Positions 29,402-38,564 of a DNA stretch of 64,000 nucleotides are shown in pieces. The notes beneath the pieces were generated by a model, which had not been told where the DNA came from, searched no databases, and saw nothing but the letters and a program-made list of their open reading frames with translations. Numbering within the stretch: the stretch's first letter is position 1; every line of letters begins with the position of its first letter. Source of the stretch: Ixodes scapularis (Eukaryota > Arthropoda > Arachnida > Ixodida > Ixodidae); assembly GCF_016920785.2 (NCBI RefSeq), contig NW_024609857.1, positions 13,802,716-13,866,715 on the forward strand, read 5' to 3'. Made by a program: the position numbers and the translations under genes.

Positions 29402-30650
29402 CTGAAAGATCAGATCAGATTTTATTGCCTCAATTGTGATGCGTTACATGAAGGTGTGTGTGTGTGGGGGGGGGGGTGTCAATATTCAACATTCAATGCA
29501 CAAAAATAAAAGGTAAACAGCAAAACATCAGAAAAAGCATACGCTGATCATACTTTACAAATGGGATTTACAAATGTAACAAAATTTATTGGTATAAGTT
29601 TCATAGACGATGTGAGCGGGTAAGGAATTCCAGTCGGCAATAACAATTAAAAGGGGGAAAATTTGAAATTTGTTAGTTCTGCAAAAGAAAGGCTGAATTT
29701 TGAGTGGATGATCGCGGCGCTTTGAAATGTAAGATGGATCTTGAAAATAAGTTTACGAAATTCCGATGATGAGTAGTAGGTGCCATGAAAGAAAACAAGA
29801 CGGGCTAGTTTGGTTATAACGGCTCGAGGTGTCAACTCCAAGCTGGTTTTAATAATTCTGACATTCGAAGTTCGTGAACAGCCATGCATGATGTAGCATG
29901 ATGCATTGTTTTGAACAGATTCGAGCTTGTTAAGAAGGTATGCTTGATGAGGCTATCAGATGGTGTTGGCGTATTCGAGTTTCGATTGCACAAATGCTTT
30001 GTAGGTGTTTAGTTTGACTGTTTGAGATGGAGCGGAAAAGGTTGCATTTGATGTATCCAAGATTCCGAGAGATTTACGCGCACATTAAATGGTGTTACTG
30101 ATATGATCATTCCAAGTGAGGTCCTTTGAAAAATTACTCTAAGTACTTGTATGTTCTAACTTTCTCCGTGTTTTCGTGATTAATGGAATATTTCCTTGGC
30201 GTGAAAAAAGGCTCACTGGCAAATGTTATAACTTCTTGTTTTGTTTGTGCTCAGTCTAAGTTGCCATGTGCTGCACCAAAGCGAAATCACGTTGAGGTCT
30301 TGCTGTAGCAGTGTTCGATCATCTCGGTTGGTGATGCGCCGGTAGATAACACATACAGTCATCTGCAAAAAGTCTTATGGAAGATGTTAAGCTAAATGGC
30401 AGGTCGTTTATATAAATGAGAACCAAAAGCGGACCCGATGCGCTGCCCTGAGAAACTCCGGACTTTACTGATAACTTAGAAGACTCACTCTTTCCACATA
30501 TGTTGTCTGTTTACGATTTTCAATAAAGGTGGCAATCCATTGTATGACAACAGGATGAATGTTGAGTTGAGGCAGCTTGTATAACAAGCGTTCATAACGT
30601 ACGGAGTCGAAGGCTTTGGCAAAATAACAAAACAAATGAGACAGCATTAC
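29402..30650 (-). pseudogene. Non-LTR retrotransposon (LINE) fragment, RT domain decayed
   Basis: Minus-strand translation gives, in order and in changing frames, FAKAFDSVRYERLL, SGVSQGSASGPLLVLIYIND, RLFADD (the RT catalytic motif), a WQLRLSTNKT segment, then LESVQNNASCYI and a C-terminal segment starting SNVRIIKTSLELTPR (29647-29889 open). This is the second half of a Jockey/CR1-like reverse transcriptase ORF. There are at least two frameshifts. The 5' part is missing past about 30650. A 3' end with AATAAA (complement near 29420) and a short GT microsatellite follow. Non-functional. Confidence 0.8.
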
Positions 30651-30734
30651 AACGCCGCTCAGTACTTGACACGTAGCGATCCCTCTTCCTTAGTGCACTC
30701 CAAGTCCTTCAGTCACGGGAGTACCAACCTGTAC

Positions 30735-30935
30735 GCCGCCTCACTAAAACCATGTAGTACAGCCAAAGCTGCAGGGGAGAGAGCGTATGCCAACCTGTTC
30801 AAGATTAGGGATAAGAGGAACGGGAGATAAGGGCTGGGATTCCTCGTTTCTCCTTTTCCTCCTCTTGTACAGGTCGGGATACACTCTCTCCCCTGTAGCT
30901 TTGACTGTACTGCACGGTTTTAGCGAGACGGAGTA
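30735..30935. repeat. Foldback repeat, arms about 90 bp
   Basis: The left arm (CACTAAAACCATGTAGTACA, GCAGGGGAGAGAGCGTATG) is complemented by the right arm (CATACACTCTC-like, CTGTACTGCACGGTTTTAG). It adjoins the truncated 5' side of the LINE. Confidence 0.65.
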
Positions 30936-31259
30936 CAAGCAGTTTTTGCTTTTATGAGCCAGATTAATATGTACACATATTTCCCGAAATAAAATCAACA
31001 TTTCTACGATTGGTAAATGGACCATAAACTTGGGAATTTTGGGGGGACAGAAAGTTTGTTGTTGTAAATACAAAGTGAAAATAAAATAAGCACCAACAGG
31101 GATTTTTCATAAATCGTTTCCGTCGTCCCGCAACGCTGACCGTAAACCCGCTACAGGACGCGGAACTCTACAGACAAGGCTAGCGGAGCGCATGCGCAGT
31201 AGAGCGTCTTTCTTGCGGAGTACGTATAGCGGAGGTGGGGAAACGGTCTACGAAAACTC

Positions 31260-31745
31260 TCTAATATGGAGTCTTAGTAGATCGTTCCAACAACTCCAAT
31301 AACAATACCATGAATTATAAAAAGGGAGTTTTAGCAGATCGTTCCGTCAACGGGGCACCCGATATTAGGCAATTTTAGGGAACCGTTTTTGCGCATCCAA
31401 TATGGTACGATTGGCCCTCCGGTCCGAAATGCGGATGCGCTATACCGCAGCAGACTCCCAAATGCGCAGTTTGTACCGGAGCGCCAATCGCACCGCATCG
31501 GATGTGCAAAAACGGTTCCCCAAAAACTCCCTATGAAAGAGTTTTAGTAGATCGTTTCGATACCCCCGATAATGATACGATGCATACGCAAAGGCGGCGG
31601 CGCCGGAGTTTCCGGTATCGTTATCGGAATCATTGGAACGATCTACAAAAACTCGCTATCCCGTTGATGCCTTTGCACGTGCATCTTATCGCTGTCGGGA
31701 TTGTTATCGGAGGTATCGGAACGATCTCCTAAACCTCCCTAAAAG
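31260..31745. repeat. Cluster of AGTTTTAGTAGATCGTT repeats with inner foldback
   Basis: The word GAGTTTTAGTAGATCGTT or its complement occurs at least four times. An inner foldback (about 31372-31527) has arms containing GGGAACCGTTTTTGC. Related words appear at 1240-1430 and 44410-44500, so this is a dispersed family with inverted ends. Confidence 0.55.
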
Positions 31746-32422
31746 CGCGGGCGGAGTTCGTTATCCCCAATTCTCCGCCGACGCCTTTGAGCATGCCTGT
31801 CCTAATGTCGTCTCTTTTCCCGGTTCATAAGTCACGGTGGCGGCCATAAAGGGTTTCCTACTCGCGATCCTACTCCTACTTTCCTACTCGAAGGCACGGA
31901 ATCACACAGTACGATCGCAGCGCTCGAATGTCTTGAATGCACCATAGCATCCGATGTGTTTCATCGTCAGGTGAAACGGGGTGCTGACGATGCCAGCAGG
32001 CTACAGATATTTCTGTTTTCTTTTGTTTTGCTGCTATACAATACTTCTACCCGCAACCGATCCACATCCGTAGACTCTGCATCCGCATCCGAACCGCATC
32101 AGATAAATTTGGGACACCCTCCGACCCGCAATTCGCGCAGTCCTGTTATATTATGAAATCAACCGTGAATGAAGAAAATAAGCGTCTGGCCCCTGGGTAA
32201 TACCTTATTAGCCGTGTGCTTATTTGTGTACAAAAGAACTCTTCGAGTCAGAATACGGTGAAGGTAATTTTATTGTATTTGTATTACAAGCGGTTGTTGT
32301 TACAAAGTCACCTCGCGTTACTGAAAAAAATTATTGCAGTTATGAGATCGTCCCGAGATACCGCAACACTGCCCAAAAAATGTCCTTTTTTTTTTCTTTT
32401 TGCTTTGTAACACACATTTTAA

Positions 32423-33061
32423 AGGGATACTACAACAAAATTTCGGCGCTCATTTTTTGGTCTATATGTGTTCAAAGGAGCAGTATCACATCGAACGTAC
32501 CAATATCTTGTTAAAAAAGTCTCGAAAAGGAATTTTAAAACGAATTGAACAATTAGCAAAGAGCACCTGGTGGATGTCGCTAACGCCTCGTTTTTAATGC
32601 CCGTCTAGGAACCTTGACAGCTAGTGACGGTGAGTGTCTCGCCTCCGGCCACGACGAGAGAAGAGGGGAAGGAGGAACTCCCCTCTTCCCGAGAATTCCT
32701 TTTGTGTGTCGCAGAAGTAGCTATTGTCCCCTTACAAGATTATAGAAGATTAACCCGTCACTCAAAATTCGTACAAAAGCAGCCGCTTCGGTGGCTGGAA
32801 CGACTAGACCATCCTCTCGACGTGAGCCTCGCCGTAGCTTTGCTCGTCCCGAGACGACCTACGTCACGATTGCGTTGGATATCACGTGCTCTAAGCTGGG
32901 CCTTCTCCGAGCGCTTGCCAGAGGGGGCCGTTTATAACGAAAAAATGCAGCCACCAGGCTCAAAATACAAACGTGCGATGGCCATTTACGGATATTGTGG
33001 ATCATATTGAACCCATTTTTGAACACGACGGGAATATTTCAAATTTCGTTAAAGTATCTCT
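32423..33061. mobile_element. TTAA-flanked MITE, AGGGATACT family
   Basis: AGGGATACTACAACAAAATT at the left and the complement of an end reading AAATTTCGTTAAAGTATC at the right, with exact TTAA on both sides (32419-32422, 33062-33065). It is non-autonomous and unrelated in sequence to the 12310 family. Confidence 0.75.
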
Positions 33062-33353
33062 TTAAGCAGACGCGTATTTTCTAGCAATTTAAAATTGAGG
33101 ACGAATAACATTGCGTCATTTTATTTAGGGCAAACAGTAAAAAAAAAAAATAGGTGGGAGTAAAGGCGGTCACTCACTGCACCGAAGTACTTACTCGTTT
33201 ATACGTGGTAAAATGCGAACACACAACTAGGAAAATATGACAATACCCAATAATGGCAGCACCATTTATTCGTTTCAGTTTTAAACACGAACCCGCAACT
33301 GCGTGCTCTGAACCACATGCTTGGCAGCAACAGTTTCTAATTGTTGAGAGAAA

Positions 33354-33356
33354 ACA

Positions 33357-33407
<51 letters not shown>

Positions 33408-33438
33408 GCACACACACACACACAAACACACACACACG

Positions 33439-33490
<52 letters not shown>

Positions 33491-33526
33491 CAAACACACA
33501 CATACACACACACACGCACGCACGCG

Positions 33527-33572
<46 letters not shown>

Positions 33573-33575
33573 CGC
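33354..33575. repeat. CACG/CA microsatellite
   Basis: (GCAC)n passes into (CA)n with CAAACA interruptions over about 220 bp. Long open frames of Thr-His or Cys-Val here are artefacts of the repeat. Confidence 0.95.
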
Positions 33576-34430
33576 CAAGTTTCTTGTGGCTTGCATATTT
33601 TGGGTTTTCTTTTCCCGAAAAATGTTTTCTTCTCTTTTCCTGCCAAACAAGAACACGCTTTCCTGGGACTAAAGCCACTAAATGACTTGCGCTTAGAGTA
33701 TCTGCACTCTGTTTCCCGACATTGTTGTGGGCGCCGACATTTTGGTGCTTGTGGAGAGCAGACGCAATTGCCGATCGTCATGATTCAAAAGTGCGACTTC
33801 CTCAGTATTTGATTCGGTGTTAGGAAGCTCATGAAATATTGCTTTTCTCTGTCGCGAACTGTTTAAACATTTGTGGAGGGCGGAAAGGCGTTTCCTGTGA
33901 TTTCAGATAAAGCTTCAGATAACTGGCAACCATGATTTTAAGACACAATATGGCCAAGTGTCGTTACTCTCAAGCGTAGCTTATTTAGTGGCACTACCTT
34001 ATTAAACGATTGATGACCCTGGATTTTTTTTTACTTTCTCTGGGGACACCATTTTTGGCAAGATAGAACGCTCTAAAGCGACCTTTCGTGAAAATCAAGT
34101 CTTTCTCGGCGCAAAATATTTTTTTCTCCCCGACTGGAACCTTTTTTTGAGGAGGGTAATTTGCTCCCGCAAAATATTCGATGATGTGCTTCCTAATATC
34201 ACTCACTTATATTCACTCTACATTGTCCGGTCGCACACGTTTATGGGCCGCCTCGATAAAATTGCAGATCATCACCCGCGAATATCCGCATCCGATCCGC
34301 ATCCGCAGTCCCTGGCATCCGCATTCAATCCGCAATCCGCCAAATCTGATTTCTTTTTATCCGCATCCGCCAGTTGAAAGCGGATATCCGCGAATGATCC
34401 GAGCGTAATCTGGGAATATGCACGACTCTA

Positions 34431-35423
34431 CAGGGTGACCCAAGGAGAGGCCAGGCTCTTTAAATCGACCGTAAAATTCGGTTTCTTAACCTATTGCGCT
34501 ACGACTTTGTACAGCGTTGCCCACAGATGGTGCACTTTTTTGTGTAAAATTGGCAAAGAGCGAACTTACCTGAGGAAAAGTAAAGAAAGAAAAAGGCTTA
34601 GCTCCTATGGAAACGTAGCGAAGCCACCGGTCTTCAAACAACACGGCGCCGTTTCGCACGAGAGACGAGAGATGGCGCAAGCGGTCGCGATGCCAACTGC
34701 CACCGACGAACGAGCATGCGGCGCCGAGAGCCGGCGTCTTTAGCAGGCAATCGTTTCGACCCAAAAGTGGCGCGCGTTCCGCAGGCGGCGACAGTCGCAG
34801 AAAGAAACACAGGCGCGGTAACAATAAAGAACTGCAAAGCAGACCATCGGTACCCCGAAAACCAGCAAAAATATCCCGACAAACCATTTTTTTAATCGAC
34901 TATCTGCCCATTCAATATGTTTTATTAGTCAGGATGATAAAATAATGCATTGGCAACTTATATCAGAAAAGCTCGCGCCGCTTTTGAGTCGAAACGATCG
35001 ACTGCTAAAGACGCCGGCTCTCGGCGCCGTATGCTCGTTCGTTGGTGGCAGTTGGCATCGCGACCGCTTGCCCCATCCGTTGTCTTCCGTGTTTCCATAA
35101 GAGCTAAGCCTTTTTCTTTATTTACTTTTTCCTCGGGTAAGTTTGCTGTTTGCAAATTTTACACACAAAAAAAAATGCACCATCTGTGGGCAACGCTGCA
35201 CAAAATCTTACTAGAATGGAAAGTTGGGCGAGTTCGTATGAATCCATTTTGAAAAACAGCGCCTCGTCCTGTGTGTTCTCTCCTTCTCCGTGTGTTATTC
35301 GCGCAGTTTTTTTTTTTTTTGTTGTTTTTTTTTTCAAAAATGCACAAAATCGTAGCGCGATAGGTTAAGAAACCGAATTTTGCGGTCGATTTCAAGAGCC
35401 TGGCCGCTTCTTGGGTCACCCAG
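34431..35423. mobile_element. TA-flanked MITE, CAGGGTGACCCAAG family, 993 bp
   Basis: CAGGGTGACCCAAGGAGAGG and the complement of CTGGGTGACCCAAGAAGCGG form long inverted ends (about 100 bp, including AAATCGACCG and TTCGGTTTCTTAACC), with TA outside. An inner inverted pair (GGCGCCG, CGATCGTTTC region) gives a second foldback. Tc1/mariner-type target (inference). Confidence 0.72.
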
Positions 35424-35710
35424 TAGCTGTCAAAGGGTTTCTTCCGCGGTGGCAAAAACTGGAGGCACCAAGAGGCGATATCATGACGACCGCGACACTG
35501 TGGCGCCGGTCGCCGGGAAGCCCCGGCCGGTGCTCTACAAACTGCTTGCTATGTTTTGTTGTTGTTTTTCAAGTGTAGCGTGCCTTTTTTTTTTTAATTC
35601 ATTTTGGTTTAAATAATTTTGACTGCCCTTCGCTGTCTTTCTTCTCTTCAACCCAGTCATTCGAGGCGGGTAATTTGTGAATACGGTACGTGCTAGTGTC
35701 ACAGCGTCAC

Positions 35711-36293
35711 TGTCAGGTTCGTTCGGGAAGGTGAGGGAGAATCATGGAAGCCAGCGCCAGCGGGAGAACTCAAACGTACTTTACTGTAAGAAGAAGAAAA
35801 AAAAAAAGGAAAAAAGAGAAAAAAAAAAGGAAAAAAGAAAAAAAACTGGAATACGATCAGCGTCGGATAAATGAGATAAATATTGCATTCAAAAGTAAAG
35901 ATATATACTGTCAACACAAATAGTCATCACCCTGTATAGTCACCCTGGGATGTGGCGGGTGGATCGTCGTTGGGCGGATCGTCGGAGAATGATGTCCGGC
36001 CCGCTGGTGCCCTTCGGACCAGCTGACGATGCCGAGCGCGGTGATCCAAGCTTGGCGGAGTCGTTTGCGAGGACGGAACGTAGCCGACCGGTTCAAGCCT
36101 GGCGGAGTCGATTTCGAGGACGGGACATAGCCGACCCGAGCTCCGCAACCCCAGAAGACAGCCGTCAAATCTCGCGCCTCGTCGGATTGCTTCGAACCCC
36201 TCTCGCGCCTCTTTATTCTTCTTCTTTTTTTTCATGCTGCCACAAATCTCTCCTTGGTTCCTTTTCTTTTTCCTTGTCTTATAAATCATGACA
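35711..36293 (-). repeat. LTR, 3' copy of the Gmr1-like element
   Basis: 583 bp, + strand TGTCAGG..CATGACA, ending in the inverted TGTCA/TGACA. It carries AATAAA on the element strand (complement near 36210) and a long purine tract GAAGAAGAAAAA. It is one A longer than the other copy. Confidence 0.95.
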
Positions 36294-36675
36294 ATACCCC
36301 CGAACTACGAGAAGTTTATTCCCAGAAACTTCTTTCTTCACCTTATCTTCTGCCCAGGGAATCCTTCTGTCATCGTCGACCCAAAATTGAGGCATGTAAT
36401 CCAGCAGTTCCGCACCTCGTCTTCATCGTCAACTTGGCCACGCTGAACTCTTGCAGGAGTCACATTTGTTTGGTTGATGCACCATGCACAGCCACACCGA
36501 CGCGACTGCACGGTACCGTTACACACACGCACGCGCGCACACAAAAGGAACGTGTTTTATAAAAAAAAAATAAAACAGACATGAAAAATATACAAAAAAT
36601 ACAGATTGGGCATTCGATACACTTGATTTTTATCAATTAGTTGCCACCTATAAAGCAAAAACAAATAAATAAAGC

Positions 36676-37167
36676 CTAAACGCGACTTAAATAGTCCGCT
36701 CCAACGTTGTCTCTACCTTTTATGTATTCTACACTGAACGTGTGGTCTTGTAGAGCCATGCTCCACCTCATTACTCGGCTGTTAGTGTGTTTCGCCTTGT
36801 TGAGGAACTCTAGCGGCTGGTGATCAGTCTGAACGCGGAAGGCTTTTCCATAAAGAAACAGCTTAAACCTAGTGACTGCCCAGACCAGTGCAAGACATTC
36901 CTTCTCTACAGTAGCAAAGTTCCTTTCGGAACTACTGAGTTTACGACTCGCGTATGCAACCGGGTGAAGTATTCCATCTCTCTCCTGTAGTAAAACTGCT
37001 CCTAAGCTTGCTTCAGAGGCGTCCGTGTGCAGCACGAATTCCTTTTCGGGGTCCAGTGATAGCAGGATGGGAGGTTGTCCAAGTCGAGTTTTCAACTCCG
37101 TGAAGGCCTCCTCTTCTCTTGGGCTCCACTCAATATCATTGCGGACTCCCTTTTTCGTTAGGTCCAC
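36676..37167 (-). CDS. RNase H domain of the Gmr1-like element
   Basis: A frame of 163 codons. LHTDASEASLGAVL (Asp49), NFATVEKECLALVW (Glu88), VQTDHQPLEF (Asp115) and GRDNVGADYLSRV (Asp158) match the Ty3/gypsy RNase H that removes template RNA during reverse transcription. It ends just after the DYLSR motif typical of the domain end, 380 bp before the 3' LTR, and nothing coding follows, so there is no integrase after it. The frame also continues upstream of the Met to 37212, where the inserted MITE cuts it from RT. The first Met is therefore not a real start. Confidence 0.9.
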   Translation of the reverse strand: MDLTKKGVRNDIEWSPREEEAFTELKTRLGQPPILLSLDPEKEFVLHTDASEASLGAVLLQERDGILHPVAYASRKLSSSERNFATVEKECLALVWAVTRFKLFLYGKAFRVQTDHQPLEFLNKAKHTNSRVMRWSMALQDHTFSVEYIKGRDNVGADYLSRV

Positions 37168-37212
37168 TAACGGCGCTGCGATATCTGCGTAGTTTGATAC
37201 GAACTGTCTATA

Positions 37213-37465
37213 GACGCTTTGCAGCAGCTGTGTCTGGACGCCGCCATAACTGACCTTCAGTTTTTGTTTCCTCTTATTTCGTTTATTTCACTTCATCATT
37301 ACCATAGCAGGCCAGGTTATTGCCACATTAGATTCAACTGTGTCCTTTTCTAAAGCATCGGCCTTTCTAGAGGATCGTCAACTACCGTTTCAGTTGTTCG
37401 GCATTTCGGTAAGACAAGAGAAGGTCAGTAATGGCGGCTGTAATTTGGCGCGTGTGTAAAGCGTC
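37213..37465. mobile_element. 253-bp MITE inserted in the RT/RNase H junction
   Basis: Imperfect 46-bp inverted ends start GACGCTTT and reach GACCTTC on both sides. TATA stands at both borders (37209-37212, 37466-37469). Leaving out 257 bp makes the flanking RT and RNase H frames contiguous at the GFYR region, which fixes the insertion site. Because 257 is not a multiple of 3, the insertion both adds stops and shifts frame. Confidence 0.82.
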
Positions 37466-38528
37466 TATAGAATCCCGTAAGCCCGAGGAATGACCGAACT
37501 TGGCGCTTCGTTTTGGGTCTTGGTGCGTCTTGAATCCTTTCCAGGATCTTTGGGTCAGGAGCGATATTCCCCAGTCCAATTTTATGTCCTAAGAAGTTGA
37601 TTTCGCTGAACCCTATTTGGCATTTATTTGGTTTGATCGTAATGTTGGCTTCGCAAAGACGCTCAAAAATCGTCCTGAGTGTTTCCACATGCTTCTCCCA
37701 CGAGCTCGTCGCGATCAAGATATCATCTATGTAGTGATATGCATCTTGAATACCGTCTAGAACCTTTCGCATTAACTTGGTAAAAGTAGCAGAGGCGGTC
37801 TTGAGGCCAAAGGGCATATATCTGAACTGGTAGTGCCCGCTTGTTGACGAAAACGCCGTCTTCTCTTTTGCGTCTGCTTCCATGGGAATTTGCCAGTAGC
37901 CCTTAGCTACATCTAATTTAGAGAAAAACCTCCTGTGTCCTGCTTTAGCAAATGTCACATCAATTCTGGGTATTGGCTCTACATTTGTCATTGTCGCGTC
38001 ATTCAATCGTCTGTAGTCGACACAAAATCTGTTTGATCCATCCTTTTTCTTCACAATCACGACCGGAGCGTTGTACGACGATGTACACTTCTCAATTACC
38101 CCCAGCTCGAGCATCTTGCTGATTTCATCCTCGACCACATCTTGTACTGCCAGAGGTATTGGGTACCGCCTCACGTATATCGGCCGCGTTGTTGTGAGAT
38201 GAAGATCACACGTCATAAGGTTTGTCCTCCCGGGGACATCAGAAAATATGTTTTCGAATTTTCTTAGTAATTCTTGCACTTGGGCTATCTTCTCGCTCTC
38301 TAGGTTCTTATTAATGACCACATCCTCACACCCTTGCTGTCTGGTCCAGATTGGCATCGGGATGTCGCATTCTTCGGCATCAGACTCGTTTTCGTCAGTT
38401 TCTTGTTTATTCACCACCGCATTGCAAAGTGGTTGATGTTGTGAGGTTTCTTTCCTTTCTTCATATTTCTTGAGCATGTTGATATGGAATAACTTCTTCT
38501 TGCCTCCCACCTCTAGCTCGTAGTCCAC
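37425..38528 (-). CDS. Integrase C-terminus and reverse transcriptase of the Gmr1-like element
   Basis: The frame is the same as the gag-integrase ORF, from which only a TAG separates it, so the first Met is not a natural start. Residues 1-25 (DYELEV..LFHINMLKKYEE) are the end of an integrase GPY/F module. An acidic spacer follows, then RT: SDVPGRT, RRYPIPL, LGVIEKCTSSYNAP, FCVDYRRLN, KLDVAKGYWQIP (Asp206), MPFGL, YIDDI (Asp268-Asp269), FLGH and SFLGLTGFYR. All catalytic Asp are present. The ORF runs out inside the inserted MITE just after the GFYR motif. Confidence 0.92.
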   Translation of the reverse strand: MDYELEVGGKKKLFHINMLKKYEERKETSQHQPLCNAVVNKQETDENESDAEECDIPMPIWTRQQGCEDVVINKNLESEKIAQVQELLRKFENIFSDVPGRTNLMTCDLHLTTTRPIYVRRYPIPLAVQDVVEDEISKMLELGVIEKCTSSYNAPVVIVKKKDGSNRFCVDYRRLNDATMTNVEPIPRIDVTFAKAGHRRFFSKLDVAKGYWQIPMEADAKEKTAFSSTSGHYQFRYMPFGLKTASATFTKLMRKVLDGIQDAYHYIDDILIATSSWEKHVETLRTIFERLCEANITIKPNKCQIGFSEINFLGHKIGLGNIAPDPKILERIQDAPRPKTKRQVRSFLGLTGFYRRFTHAPNYSRHY

Positions 38529-38564
38529 TTCATTCCTTCTTGCTGTTACAGGAAAAGGTCCTTT

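Noticed and set aside
33174..33781. Long Cys-Val and Thr-His frames on both strands
   Set aside because: They are products of the CACG/CA microsatellite.
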